Assembly (NCBI GenBank): GCA_019359445.1
Contig: JAHHHJ010000002.1
Location: forward strand, 1 to 64,000
Source: Kastovskya adunca ATA6-11-RM4
Lineage (GTDB): Bacteria > Cyanobacteriota > Cyanobacteriia > Cyanobacteriales > Coleofasciculaceae
Direction: 5' to 3'
Length of the DNA stretch: 64,000 nucleotides
The notes beneath the pieces are model-generated. The model saw nothing but the letters and a program-made list of their open reading frames with translations, was not told where the DNA came from and made no database searches. Of the stretch, positions 42,928-52,011 are shown piece by piece. Numbering within the stretch: the stretch's first letter is position 1; each line of letters starts with the position of its first letter. Position numbers and translations under genes: made by a program.

Positions 42928-43488
42928 ATGCTAGAGTCAAAAACCTACTTAACCATTGAAGAGTTTCTGGTACTTCCAGAGGGAGATATTACCTATGAAT
43001 TTATTGACGGTCAAGCTGTCCCCAAAATGTCTCCTAAACTTTTCCATTCTCTGATGCAATTAGCCCTAGTGAACCTGCTCAAAGAATGGCATCAAAATAG
43101 AGGCATTGCCTGTCAAGAATGGGCAGTTATTCTCAAGCGCCAGGGTAAAGATTGGGTGCCTGTACCGGATGTGACCTATATTTCGTTTGAACGCTTGGGT
43201 GAAGATTGGTTGCAAGATCGAGCCTGTCCCATTGCACCGGAACTGATAGTGGAAATCATCTCACCTGGGCAATCTTTTGGGGATTTAGCCGAAAAAGCAG
43301 TCGATTATCTGCAAGCCGGGGTATTAAGGGTGTGGGTCGTTGATGTTCACGCTAGGACAATTACAGTATTTTATCCCGATGCCCCACCTCAGACGAAACG
43401 AGGGGATGCAACGTTAACGGATACCCTTTTAGAAGGACTCCAACTTACTCCTCAAAATGTTTTCCAACAAGCAGGACTACCTGAGTAA
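42928..43488 (+). CDS. Uma2-family (DUF820) putative endonuclease inside the cas operon
   Basis: This 186-residue protein has the PD-(D/E)XK-like layout of the Uma2/DUF820 family, very abundant in cyanobacteria. Segments are 'LTIEEFLVLPEGDITYEFIDGQAVPKMSP', 'VPVPDVTYISFERL', 'APELIVEIISPGQSFGDLAEKAVDYLQAGVLRVWVVD' with the catalytic Asp and Glu-x-Ile/Lys-type residues in 'DVTY' and 'VEII'. It lies between cas5 and cas4-cas1 in the same direction. It could be a passenger or an accessory nuclease; the family's role is not established. Confidence 0.82.
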   Translation: MLESKTYLTIEEFLVLPEGDITYEFIDGQAVPKMSPKLFHSLMQLALVNLLKEWHQNRGIACQEWAVILKRQGKDWVPVPDVTYISFERLGEDWLQDRACPIAPELIVEIISPGQSFGDLAEKAVDYLQAGVLRVWVVDVHARTITVFYPDAPPQTKRGDATLTDTLLEGLQLTPQNVFQQAGLPE

Positions 43489-43553
43489 CCTGCCAGTTTT
43501 TTACCTCAGATGCCGTCAGGTGTTAATCCCATCCCACCTAATGAGCATTTGCT

Positions 43554-45212
43554 ATGCAAACTTTAAACTCCGAAATTACCCAACAAGACACGATCCGCGT
43601 TTCTGCCCTCCACGCCCTCGCCTACTGCCCGCGCCTGTTCTACCTTGAAGAAGTGGAAGAACTCTACACCCAAGACGCTGCCGTCTTTGCGGGACGACGG
43701 CTGCACGCGGAACTGGAAAAACAGGAGGATGAGGACTGGGAAGAGTTATTTCTCAAAAGCGAAGAATTAGGATTGCGGGGTCGGGTGGACGCCTTGCGGA
43801 CTCGTGACGGGAAAACGATTCCCTACGAACACAAACGCGGTCGCTGTCACCGAGACGAGAAGAAGCAACCCCAAGCTTGGGAAAGCGATAAGCTGCAAAT
43901 CCTCGCCTATGCCTGCCTGATTGAGTCTGCCTTGGGTATCCCGATTGAGGAAGGCAGAATCCGCTACCATGCCGATAATGTGCTGGTTCGCGTCCCCCTT
44001 GATGAGGCGGGGCGGGCAGCGGTTCGCGAGGCAATTCAGCAGGCGCTCAAGCTTCGACAATCACCTCACCGTCCCCCTGTCACGGATAACGAGCGACTCT
44101 GCACCCGTTGCTCCCTTGCCCCAGTCTGCCTTCCAGAAGAAGCGCGACTCGCCCACAACCGGGAGTGGCAACCGCTGCGGCTATTTCCCAAGGACGATGA
44201 ACGTCAGATTGTTCATGTCTTGGAACCGGGAACGGTTGTCGGTCGCACTGGAGAGCAACTCAAACTGACGCGTCGCGGTCAACCTGTTGAAACCCTTCCC
44301 GTTCGTCAGGTGGGACAGCTAGTGCTTCACAGTTTCTCCCAAATCTCCACCCAAGCCTTACACTTTTGTGCGGGACAGGAAATCGGGGTGCATTTTATCT
44401 CCGGCGGCGGGCGATATATCGGCAGCTTTGATACGCGGCAAGGAAGTATTCAACGCCGTATCCGTCAGTATGGGGCGTTGTGCAATGCTGAGACTTGCCT
44501 GACTCTAGCGCGGAAGTTGGTGATGTGTCGCGCTCAAGGACAGCGGAAGTTCTTGATGCGCGGGCAGCGGGGGAGGAAAGATGTGGAGGGGTTGCGAAAA
44601 GCAATAGCCCAAATGAAAGCTGTCCTTAAACAGGTTCCCAAAGCCCAATCTCTAGACTCCCTGTTGGGGCTAGAAGGCAATTTGGCAGCTTTGTATTTTG
44701 GCGCACTACCTGCTTTAGTCTCGGATAGCGTTGCTTCGGAGTTGCACTTTGGGGGTCGGAATCGTCGCCCCCCCAAAGATCGCTTCAATTCGCTGATCGG
44801 TTTCGGCTACGCTTTGCTGCTCAAAGATGTGATGAATGCCATTTTGACGGTGGGGCTAGAACCTGCTTTAGGTTTTTACCATCAGCCGCGCTCCCAGACA
44901 CCACCCCTGGCACTAGATCTGATGGAAATTTTCAGGGTGCCGTTGGTGGATATGCCCGTGATGGCTTCTATCAACAAGAATCAGTGGGACGCAAAAGCGG
45001 ACTTTGACATTCGGGGAGGGCAGGTTTGGTTAAGCGACGCGGGACGGCGAAAGCTGGTGAGTGTGTACGAACGTCGCAAGGAGGAAAGCTGGAAGCATCC
45101 CGTTACAGGTTATTCCCTTACCTATCGCCGTCTATTGGAGTTGGAAGTGCGCCTGCTGGAAAAGGAATGGTCGGGCGAAGGTGGTTTGTTTGGTCAGCTA
45201 GTCGTGCGGTGA
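43554..45212 (+). CDS. cas4-cas1: Cas4-Cas1 fusion, spacer acquisition nuclease/integrase
   Basis: This 552-residue fusion acts in adaptation. The Cas4 part (about 1-205) has the Fe-S cysteines Cys25 and Cys183/186/192 and RecB-type nuclease residues Asp79 and Glu92-x-Lys94 ('YEHKRG'). The Cas1 part (about 210-552) has Glu374 ('GLEGNLAALYF'), His443 ('FYHQPRSQTPP') and acidic residues at 455-458 ('LDLMEIFR'). Cas4 trims prespacers in a PAM-dependent manner and Cas1-Cas2 integrate them. All catalytic residues are present. Three bases separate it from cas2. Confidence 0.94.
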   Translation: MQTLNSEITQQDTIRVSALHALAYCPRLFYLEEVEELYTQDAAVFAGRRLHAELEKQEDEDWEELFLKSEELGLRGRVDALRTRDGKTIPYEHKRGRCHRDEKKQPQAWESDKLQILAYACLIESALGIPIEEGRIRYHADNVLVRVPLDEAGRAAVREAIQQALKLRQSPHRPPVTDNERLCTRCSLAPVCLPEEARLAHNREWQPLRLFPKDDERQIVHVLEPGTVVGRTGEQLKLTRRGQPVETLPVRQVGQLVLHSFSQISTQALHFCAGQEIGVHFISGGGRYIGSFDTRQGSIQRRIRQYGALCNAETCLTLARKLVMCRAQGQRKFLMRGQRGRKDVEGLRKAIAQMKAVLKQVPKAQSLDSLLGLEGNLAALYFGALPALVSDSVASELHFGGRNRRPPKDRFNSLIGFGYALLLKDVMNAILTVGLEPALGFYHQPRSQTPPLALDLMEIFRVPLVDMPVMASINKNQWDAKADFDIRGGQVWLSDAGRRKLVSVYERRKEESWKHPVTGYSLTYRRLLELEVRLLEKEWSGEGGLFGQLVVR

Positions 45213-45215
45213 GGT

Positions 45216-45515
45216 GTGACTGTGGCAGAAGCAAAAAACTGGTATTTGATTTGCTACGATATTCGCTGCCCTAAGCGCTGGCGCAAGGCTTACAAGCTAC
45301 TCCAAGGATATGGAGAACGGATGCAATACTCTATTTTTCGCTGTTGGCTTAGTCAGCGGGAGCGGGAGAAGTTGCGCTGGGAGTTGGAGAAGGTGTTGGT
45401 AGCTGAAGACAGCTTGCTGTTGATTCGTCTTTCCCATCAATGCGTCGGCGGAATTAGAGCCTACAATCGTCCAGAGTCTTGGCCTGTGGAGGAGGCGGGG
45501 TATCGAGTTATCTGA
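45216..45515 (+). CDS. cas2: Cas2, spacer acquisition subunit
   Basis: This 99-residue Cas2 begins 'WYLICYDIRCPKRWRKAYKLLQGYGERMQYSIFRCWL', with the conserved first-strand Asp in 'YDI'. It forms the dimer that bridges Cas1 in the integrase. The start is GTG at 45216, three bases after cas4-cas1. The leader and array follow in the same direction. Confidence 0.94.
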   Translation: MTVAEAKNWYLICYDIRCPKRWRKAYKLLQGYGERMQYSIFRCWLSQREREKLRWELEKVLVAEDSLLLIRLSHQCVGGIRAYNRPESWPVEEAGYRVI

Positions 45516-45776
45516 TGCAAGGATCTGTGAGTGTGAAGCTGTTCCAGTTGGTAGGAGGGTGAGAAACTTTGACGGCAACAGGGTTATAGGGTTTTTAGGA
45601 GTTCTGAGGATGCTTGCATTAAGCGCTTGTTCTACTCTCTATAGGGCTTTTAGCCGTTGGGGAGTTACGGTGAAATAAGTTTTTTGGAGGAGGTTGGTGT
45701 CTAAGGTTAGGTCTGTGCTAAGGTACTTGCAAAAGCTCTTAGGAACTCTTTCACCGCAAGGATTTCAGCCGTCGCT
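45516..45776 (+). promoter_or_regulatory. CRISPR leader region
   Basis: The 261 bp between cas2 and the first repeat contain no gene and should hold the array promoter and leader motifs needed for integration. The degenerate terminal repeat lies at the opposite end of the array, which supports this side as the leader. No clear promoter was identified. Confidence 0.65.
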
Positions 45777-48700
45777 GTGTTTCTACCTTTGATGCCGCAA
45801 GGCGTTGAGCACATAAAGAACGGAAACTGCGCTCTGCCCTAGGAGGTGTGTTTCTACCTTTGATGCCGCAAGGCGTTGAGCACAAACAAATCCTAGACAA
45901 GTGAAACCGGGCAGACCTGGTGTTTCTACCTTTGATGCCGCAAGGCGTTGAGCACGGAACGGAAGCCTCCTTTATCCAGTGAGATTTACGTGTTTCTACC
46001 TTTGATGCCGCAAGGCGTTGAGCACACGGTAGAAGGGCGGCGCTTAACATCAATTTTATTGAGTGTTTCTACCTTTGATGCCGCAAGGCGTTGAGCACAT
46101 GCCCGTGTGGTAGCCAATTAGTCTTAGATACCAGGTGTTTCTACCTTTGATGCCGCAAGGCGTTGAGCACGGGAATGGAATGCCAGCGGCGATACCTGCT
46201 TCCTTGGTGTTTCTACCTTTGATGCCGCAAGGCGTTGAGCACTTAGCGTCTGTTTGCCTGTTAAAGAGGAACTGAGGAGTGTTTCTACCTTTGATGCCGC
46301 AAGGCGTTGAGCACGAAGTTTGCTTTATCCAGTAAGCTTTACCGGATTGTGTTTCTACCTTTGATGCCGCAAGGCGTTGAGCACAGGAAATTGCTACAGC
46401 GCTTCTGTATCTTGGCTATCCGGTGTTTCTACCTTTGATGCCGCAAGGCGTTGAGCACTTCAAGGTAATCGCTGAGGTAGTCGAAGCCCAGGAAGTGTTT
46501 CTACCTTTGATGCCGCAAGGCGTTGAGCACATACAATAGAGAGGAGAAGCAACCAAGGCTAAACAGTGTTTCTACCTTTGATGCCGCAAGGCGTTGAGCA
46601 CCTAGCTCCTCTATTTGGGTCAATTGCTGGGGGATCTTGTGTTTCTACCTTTGATGCCGCAAGGCGTTGAGCACATAGCCGCTGGAGAACTTTAAATGAT
46701 ACTAGTAAATGTGTTTCTACCTTTGATGCCGCAAGGCGTTGAGCACTAGCGGTAGGCAGTCCGATTTGTCCCCCTGATTGGGTGTTTCTACCTTTGATGC
46801 CGCAAGGCGTTGAGCACTACCCTTCGGCTTTCGCGTACACGGCGGACATTCCCGTGTTTCTACCTTTGATGCCGCAAGGCGTTGAGCACAATTTCCCAAC
46901 CGTGGATAAAGTGATTGCTGCTCTGTGTTTCTACCTTTGATGCCGCAAGGCGTTGAGCACATGTAGATGGGGACTATAAAGACGGATCTAAATTCGTGTT
47001 TCTACCTTTGATGCCGCAAGGCGTTGAGCACATTCATTTGACAGTTTGACCCGGTTGGCAGCCGCGTGTTTCTACCTTTGATGCCGCAAGGCGTTGAGCA
47101 CTGAACAGAAAAAAAGCGATCACTGAGATGCGATCGCGTGTTTCTACCTTTGATGCCGCAAGGCGTTGAGCACGAGATGGAGTATAGCTACGGTAAGAGA
47201 AGGGGTCGTGTTTCTACCTTTGATGCCGCAAGGCGTTGAGCACCTCCAAAGCAGACACCCAGTTAGTCAGTCCTATGGGTGTTTCTACCTTTGATGCCGC
47301 AAGGCGTTGAGCACAATCCAAAGCTAGGATTTGCTTGAAAACCTATGCTGGTGTTTCTACCTTTGATGCCGCAAGGCGTTGAGCACCTAATTGCTCTAAT
47401 AGATTGCTCTACAGCGATAGCAGGTGTTTCTACCTTTGATGCCGCAAGGCGTTGAGCACGAAAGTAAATATGTTCAATTCGATCCGGTTACTCGGTGTTT
47501 CTACCTTTGATGCCGCAAGGCGTTGAGCACAAGACACTGGAAATATGGTTGTGATGCGGTTATTCCTCGTGTTTCTACCTTTGATGCCGCAAGGCGTTGA
47601 GCACACTTAGATAAGTTAACGGGCGGCATTCCTAGGGATGTGTTTCTACCTTTGATGCCGCAAGGCGTTGAGCACTTGATTCATTGTGGATTAGATGTGT
47701 TTTGTTTGTGGTGTTTCTACCTTTGATGCCGCAAGGCGTTGAGCACATACAAATAATCCCTAAAGGGGATTAAATGCTTGATAGTGTTTCTACCTTTGAT
47801 GCCGCAAGGCGTTGAGCACATCAAGCGCATCACCAGCAACCCGACAGTGGCAACATGTGTTTCTACCTTTGATGCCGCAAGGCGTTGAGCACGCGGCAGC
47901 GCAGAAAGTGATAATGCTAGGTTCAGGTGTTTCTACCTTTGATGCCGCAAGGCGTTGAGCACATTCTCCAAGAGCATGGGTAAAGAGCGATCGCTTGTGT
48001 TTCTACCTTTGATGCCGCAAGGCGTTGAGCACATCGCGGCGATGGCCCCGACCGCTCAAGGGCAACGGTGTTTCTACCTTTGATGCCGCAAGGCGTTGAG
48101 CACGGCATGAGTGCAAGCTTCTACTGTGTAACGCTTATCGTGTTTCTACCTTTGATGCCGCAAGGCGTTGAGCACCTCAATCCGAGTCACTAAGCTCAGA
48201 TACTGCATAAAAGTGTTTCTACCTTTGATGCCGCAAGGCGTTGAGCACGCAAGACTGCATAAATAATCCTGGCAAATGGAAAGGTGTTTCTACCTTTGAT
48301 GCCGCAAGGCGTTGAGCACGGATTAGAATCTGCCGTCGCCGCCGTGCCTGCTCTGTGTTTCTACCTTTGATGCCGCAAGGCGTTGAGCACGAGAAAGCGC
48401 CCGATCAAATGTTTCGGGCGCGATGTGTTTCTACCTTTGATGCCGCAAGGCGTTGAGCACCTGAGATAGAATAATCCCCCCCCCAATCAGGTATGTGGTG
48501 TTTCTACCTTTGATGCCGCAAGGCGTTGAGCACGATTTATCGAATCAGGAATATCAAGAGCTAATAATCGTGTTTCTACCTTTGATGCCGCAAGGCGTTG
48601 AGCACACTTGAAAGATGTGCCTAGAGAGATATTTGAAGAACTTGTGTTTCTACCTTTGATGCCGCAAGGCGTTGAGCACATGGAATTTGCTGAGGCGATC

Positions 48701-49185
48701 GCAAAGTATGGGGCAGTGTTTCTACCTTTGATGCCGCAAGGCGTTGAGCACGCCCCCAACCTTGCCGCCGTCCTGGTGCGATCGCGTGTTTCTACCTTTG
48801 ATGCCGCAAGGCGTTGAGCACATCCAGAGATGCTGTACTCATTTTTTACTTGGTAGATGTGTTTCTACCTTTGATGCCGCAAGGCGTTGAGCACTTGAAG
48901 AAGTAAGGAAACCTCACCGCGAGATTCTCCTGTGTTTCTACCTTTGATGCCGCAAGGCGTTGAGCACTCCCGTAAGGGGGAAATTTGTCCAAAATTTCCA
49001 ACACGTGTTTCTACCTTTGATGCCGCAAGGCGTTGAGCACCCATTACGAGGCATAGACTTCATCTCTTCATCCTTACGGTGTTTCTACCTTTGATGCCGC
49101 AAGGCGTTGAGCACAGGAAAGGTCAAAATCTCTACAGCTTTAGAATACTGTGTTTCTACCTTTGATGCCGTAAGGCGTTGAGCAC
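45777..49185 (+). CRISPR. CRISPR array, 48 repeats and 47 spacers
   Basis: I counted 48 copies of a 36-bp repeat, starting at 45777, 45848, 45920 and so on to 49150, with period 70-74 bp and spacers of 34-38 bp. The repeat begins GTGTTTCTACC and ends GGCGTTGAGCAC. The segment ATGCC-GCAA-GGCGT forms a 5-bp stem with a GNRA tetraloop, and cutting at its 3' base would leave the 8-base handle TTGAGCAC. The last repeat (49150) has one change, C to T, in the loop (GCAA to GTAA). The others checked are identical. Open frames on the minus strand through the array are artefacts of the repeat. Confidence 0.97.
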
Positions 49186-49231
49186 TTAGATAGGCACTCT
49201 TTTTAAGTAATCCACACGCCTTGTTTCTACC
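49186..49231 (+). repeat. Remnant spacer and truncated repeat beyond the array
   Basis: After the last full repeat there is a 35-base spacer-sized segment (49186-49220) and then TTGTTTCTACC (49221-49231), the first eleven bases of a repeat with one mismatch. The sequence then diverges. This looks like decay or deletion of older array units at the distal end. Confidence 0.7.
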
Positions 49232-49333
49232 AAGAGGTTTTAGCGGGAATCAAATTAATTGATCTAAACTCCAAAGAGTGAGTACTAAACAAAACGCTAA
49301 TCGCCTTCGGACAATTAGCAATTTTCAATTGTT

Positions 49334-50983
49334 ATGCAAATTACTTCATCAGTGCTATCAGCTTGGCAGCAACTGAGAAATCACGAGATTACCTGCGAAG
49401 AGGCACTGCACCTCTTAATCGATGACCAAGGTAACGTCAATCGGGAACGTTTAGATAGGGACGTGGCTTACCGATTCTTTCGCCACTTCCCCGATAGAAA
49501 TACCTTGCCGCCTGTGATTCCCTTGTTGCTTTGGCGGGGTTGCTACTACTTGGGAAGTCCGGTGAGTTTGTCTGGCGCAGTGCTTCAGGAATTAAGCGAT
49601 CGCACTCTTACCGAAATCAAATTTATTCCGATCGCCAACAAAAGCTACCGCATCTGGTTCCACTCGGAAAACCTCGACCCCAACCGCATTAGCTCTGTTC
49701 CTCTGGTTAATCCCCTGACTGGCGAACAGGAAAAAGAAAATATTAGCGAAACAACAGAAATCTACCTCTCCAAGGCGGTTGACCAAATTGGTCGCATCAG
49801 AACCTTGATATCTGGAGCCTTACGCAACCGTGCCAGCGACATCCACTTAGAACCCCTACCAGACGGCTTGCGGGTACGCTATCGCATTGATGGCGTGCTG
49901 CGAGACATTACTCGACTCTCCCCCGATGTCAGCCGCAAGGTGATTGTCGCCTTGAAAGTGATGTCGGAGATGGATATTGCCGAAAGCCGCCGTCCCCAGG
50001 ATGGACGCATTGGGGAAAAGTACGTCGGTGCGGAAGAAGCCGAACTAGGGATGGACATGCGCGTCAGTACGCTTCCCTGTGTTGGTGGGGAAAAAGCAGT
50101 GATTCGCTTACTCCCCCAGCAGAATCCATTTAAAGAAATTGAAGACTTAGGCTTTTCCCGCAAGACGCTAGAAACCTATACCACCTGGTTGCAGCAACCT
50201 CAAGGGATGATTATCCTTACCGGGCCAACCGGGAGTGGTAAAACTAGTACGCTCTATACCAGCTTGCAGTACGTCGCGACGGAACACGTTAACGTCGTGA
50301 CGGTGGAAGACCCCGTGGAGTATGTCTTAGCGGGCATTACCCAAACCCAGGTACGCGAACGGGCTGGGATGACCTTTGCTGCCGGGTTACGCTCGATTTT
50401 GCGCCAAGATCCAGACATTATTATGGTGGGGGAAATCCGCGATCGCGAAACGGCGGAGACAGCAGTACGAGCCGCACTAACAGGGCATTTAGTCTTTACC
50501 ACTCTGCACACCAATGATGCTCCCGGTGCCATTCCCCGGATGAAAGATATTGGCCCTGACCCTGGTTTAATTAGCGACGCTTTGCTAGGTATTGTCGCCC
50601 AGCGTTTGGTGCGGCGAGTCTGTCCTCATTGTGCTGCACCCCATCAGCCTACAGCCGCCGAGTTGCGAGTGCTGGGATTAGAGGAGGAACAAGCCAATGT
50701 CTTGCAATGGCGTAAAGGTCGCGGCTGCGATAAGTGCTTTAATTCTGGGTATCTAGGACGAGAAGCGATCGTCGAGTTGCTGGATATCGATGACCAAGTA
50801 CGGGAAATTATCTACGACGGCACAATCACGCAGTTGCACCGCTATCTTCGAGAGAGTCACTTTGCTTCCTTTGGGGTGGCGGCAAGATACAAAGTGACAA
50901 CCGGGGTGACAACAGTAGAGGAAGTGTTGCGAGTACTACCCCGGAGTGCATTTTATCGTCCAGCGATCGCCTCACAGTCATAA
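49334..50983 (+). CDS. GspE/PilB-family secretion or pilus assembly ATPase
   Basis: This 549-residue ATPase is of the type II secretion/type IV pilus assembly family. It has 'RASDIHLEPLPDGLRVRYRIDG', Walker A 'GPTGSGKTSTLYT' (about 295-307), an Asp box, Walker B 'IIMVGEIRDRETAE' and a His box 'HLVFTTLHTND'. A tetracysteine zinc motif follows ('CPHC' and 'CDKC'). It is shorter at the N-terminus than the main PilB, and pilT or pilC are not adjacent, so it may be a PilB paralogue. It starts about 100 bp after the CRISPR remnant. Confidence 0.85.
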   Translation: MQITSSVLSAWQQLRNHEITCEEALHLLIDDQGNVNRERLDRDVAYRFFRHFPDRNTLPPVIPLLLWRGCYYLGSPVSLSGAVLQELSDRTLTEIKFIPIANKSYRIWFHSENLDPNRISSVPLVNPLTGEQEKENISETTEIYLSKAVDQIGRIRTLISGALRNRASDIHLEPLPDGLRVRYRIDGVLRDITRLSPDVSRKVIVALKVMSEMDIAESRRPQDGRIGEKYVGAEEAELGMDMRVSTLPCVGGEKAVIRLLPQQNPFKEIEDLGFSRKTLETYTTWLQQPQGMIILTGPTGSGKTSTLYTSLQYVATEHVNVVTVEDPVEYVLAGITQTQVRERAGMTFAAGLRSILRQDPDIIMVGEIRDRETAETAVRAALTGHLVFTTLHTNDAPGAIPRMKDIGPDPGLISDALLGIVAQRLVRRVCPHCAAPHQPTAAELRVLGLEEEQANVLQWRKGRGCDKCFNSGYLGREAIVELLDIDDQVREIIYDGTITQLHRYLRESHFASFGVAARYKVTTGVTTVEEVLRVLPRSAFYRPAIASQS

Positions 50984-51069
50984 CTAAGCATGATTAAGAG
51001 CTAACCCCCGATAGAGGCAGAGTGACACGCGATCGCTCTACTGTCGATTGAGCCTTTTCTCTGTCCCCT

Positions 51070-51516
51070 ATGTCTAAAACACTCCACAATGGCGATCGCC
51101 GCAAAGAAATTCTTCGGGGTGTCCTTGCCGTGTCTATGATTATCGTTGGCATCACCCATTTTCTCAGACCAGAGCAGTATGCTCGCATGGTGCCACCACC
51201 CTTTCCACCATTGGTATCTGTCTACCTTAGCGGGTTCTTTGAGATTCTAGGCGGTATTGGTTTAGCCATTCCCTTAGTTAGTGTAGCGGCAGCGTGGGGA
51301 CTAATTTCCCTATTTATTGCCGTATTTCCTGCCAACATCTATATGACTTTGCACAACATTAAGATTGAGGGAATTCCTCACAGTCAAATACTTTATTTAG
51401 CAAGATTACCCTTTCAAGCCGTATTGATTGCTTGGGCATATTGGTACACTCGCCGACCAGATACACAATCAGCAGCCTCGGAAATCGCCGGAAGTAATAC
51501 CAATTTCATAAAATAG
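51070..51516 (+). CDS. DoxX-like integral membrane protein
   Basis: This 148-residue protein has four hydrophobic segments. 'LRGVLAVSMIIVGITHFLRPEQYARMVPPPFPP' and 'GFFEILGGIGLAIPLVSVAAAWGLISLFIAVFPANIYM' are typical of the DoxX/DUF417-like group. The function of the family is poorly known; some members act in redox or respiratory contexts. It is monocistronic, 87 bp after the ATPase gene. Confidence 0.75.
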   Translation: MSKTLHNGDRRKEILRGVLAVSMIIVGITHFLRPEQYARMVPPPFPPLVSVYLSGFFEILGGIGLAIPLVSVAAAWGLISLFIAVFPANIYMTLHNIKIEGIPHSQILYLARLPFQAVLIAWAYWYTRRPDTQSAASEIAGSNTNFIK

Positions 51517-52011
51517 CGCTACAAATCGACCCCCTAACCCCCCTTATTAAGGGGGGAAATCACATAGTATCTGCAACAAACATTCAGAAATTTGGTATAA
51601 GTAGGCGGAAATAAATCCAACGTTGTGTTGCCATATAAGAATTTTAAAATGGGTTCGTATTCAGGAATCTAGCCCTTTGCTTGAGGAATTTAATCCTAAA
51701 TAAAAACCTTCAATGATTTACCTGTCCTACTTAAGAACAATGGCACTAATTTAAAAAAAATCATCACAACCGATCAAACCTTGTGCAGGGGGTCTGGGGG
51801 AGGCACTCATCCCAAGAGTGGGGGGATTGGGGGGAAGCCCCCCCAAGCTGGGTTTTTCTCAAGAACAACTACTTACCGCTTAAGCCAGTACCACTCGACT
51901 TAAGAAGCAGAATCTTCGATTCATTGCTGAACTAACTGCGCCAAACTGATTCCAATAGAAAAAGGCATCCAGTGAGGATGCCCCTTTATGCTTAAAATTG
52001 CTGACGACTAA
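51517..52011. other. Intergenic region with palindromes between convergent genes
   Basis: It contains the C/G-run hairpin CCCCCCTT...AAGGGGGG (51538-51556) just after the DoxX gene and a second one, TTGGGGGG...CCCCCCAA (about 51827-51846). The chlB terminator lies at 51959-51982. No gene is seen. Confidence 0.6.
51959..51982 (-). terminator. Rho-independent terminator of chlB
   Basis: Read on the minus strand, GGCATCC pairs with GGATGCC around a five-base loop (51964-51982), followed by five T residues (51963-51959). This lies 29 bp after the chlB stop. Confidence 0.8.

Noticed and set aside
45751-48817. Open frames through the CRISPR array encoding 'CSTPCGIKGRNT' or 'AQRLAASKVET' repeats
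   Set aside because: They are translations of the 36-bp repeat in frames without stop codons. They have no ribosome binding site and their non-repeat parts are spacers.
35694-49231. CRISPR-associated transposon (CAST)
   Set aside because: The effector genes resemble those used by some type I-B CASTs, but cas3, cas1 and cas2 are present and no tnsA, tnsB, tnsC or tniQ is seen nearby.
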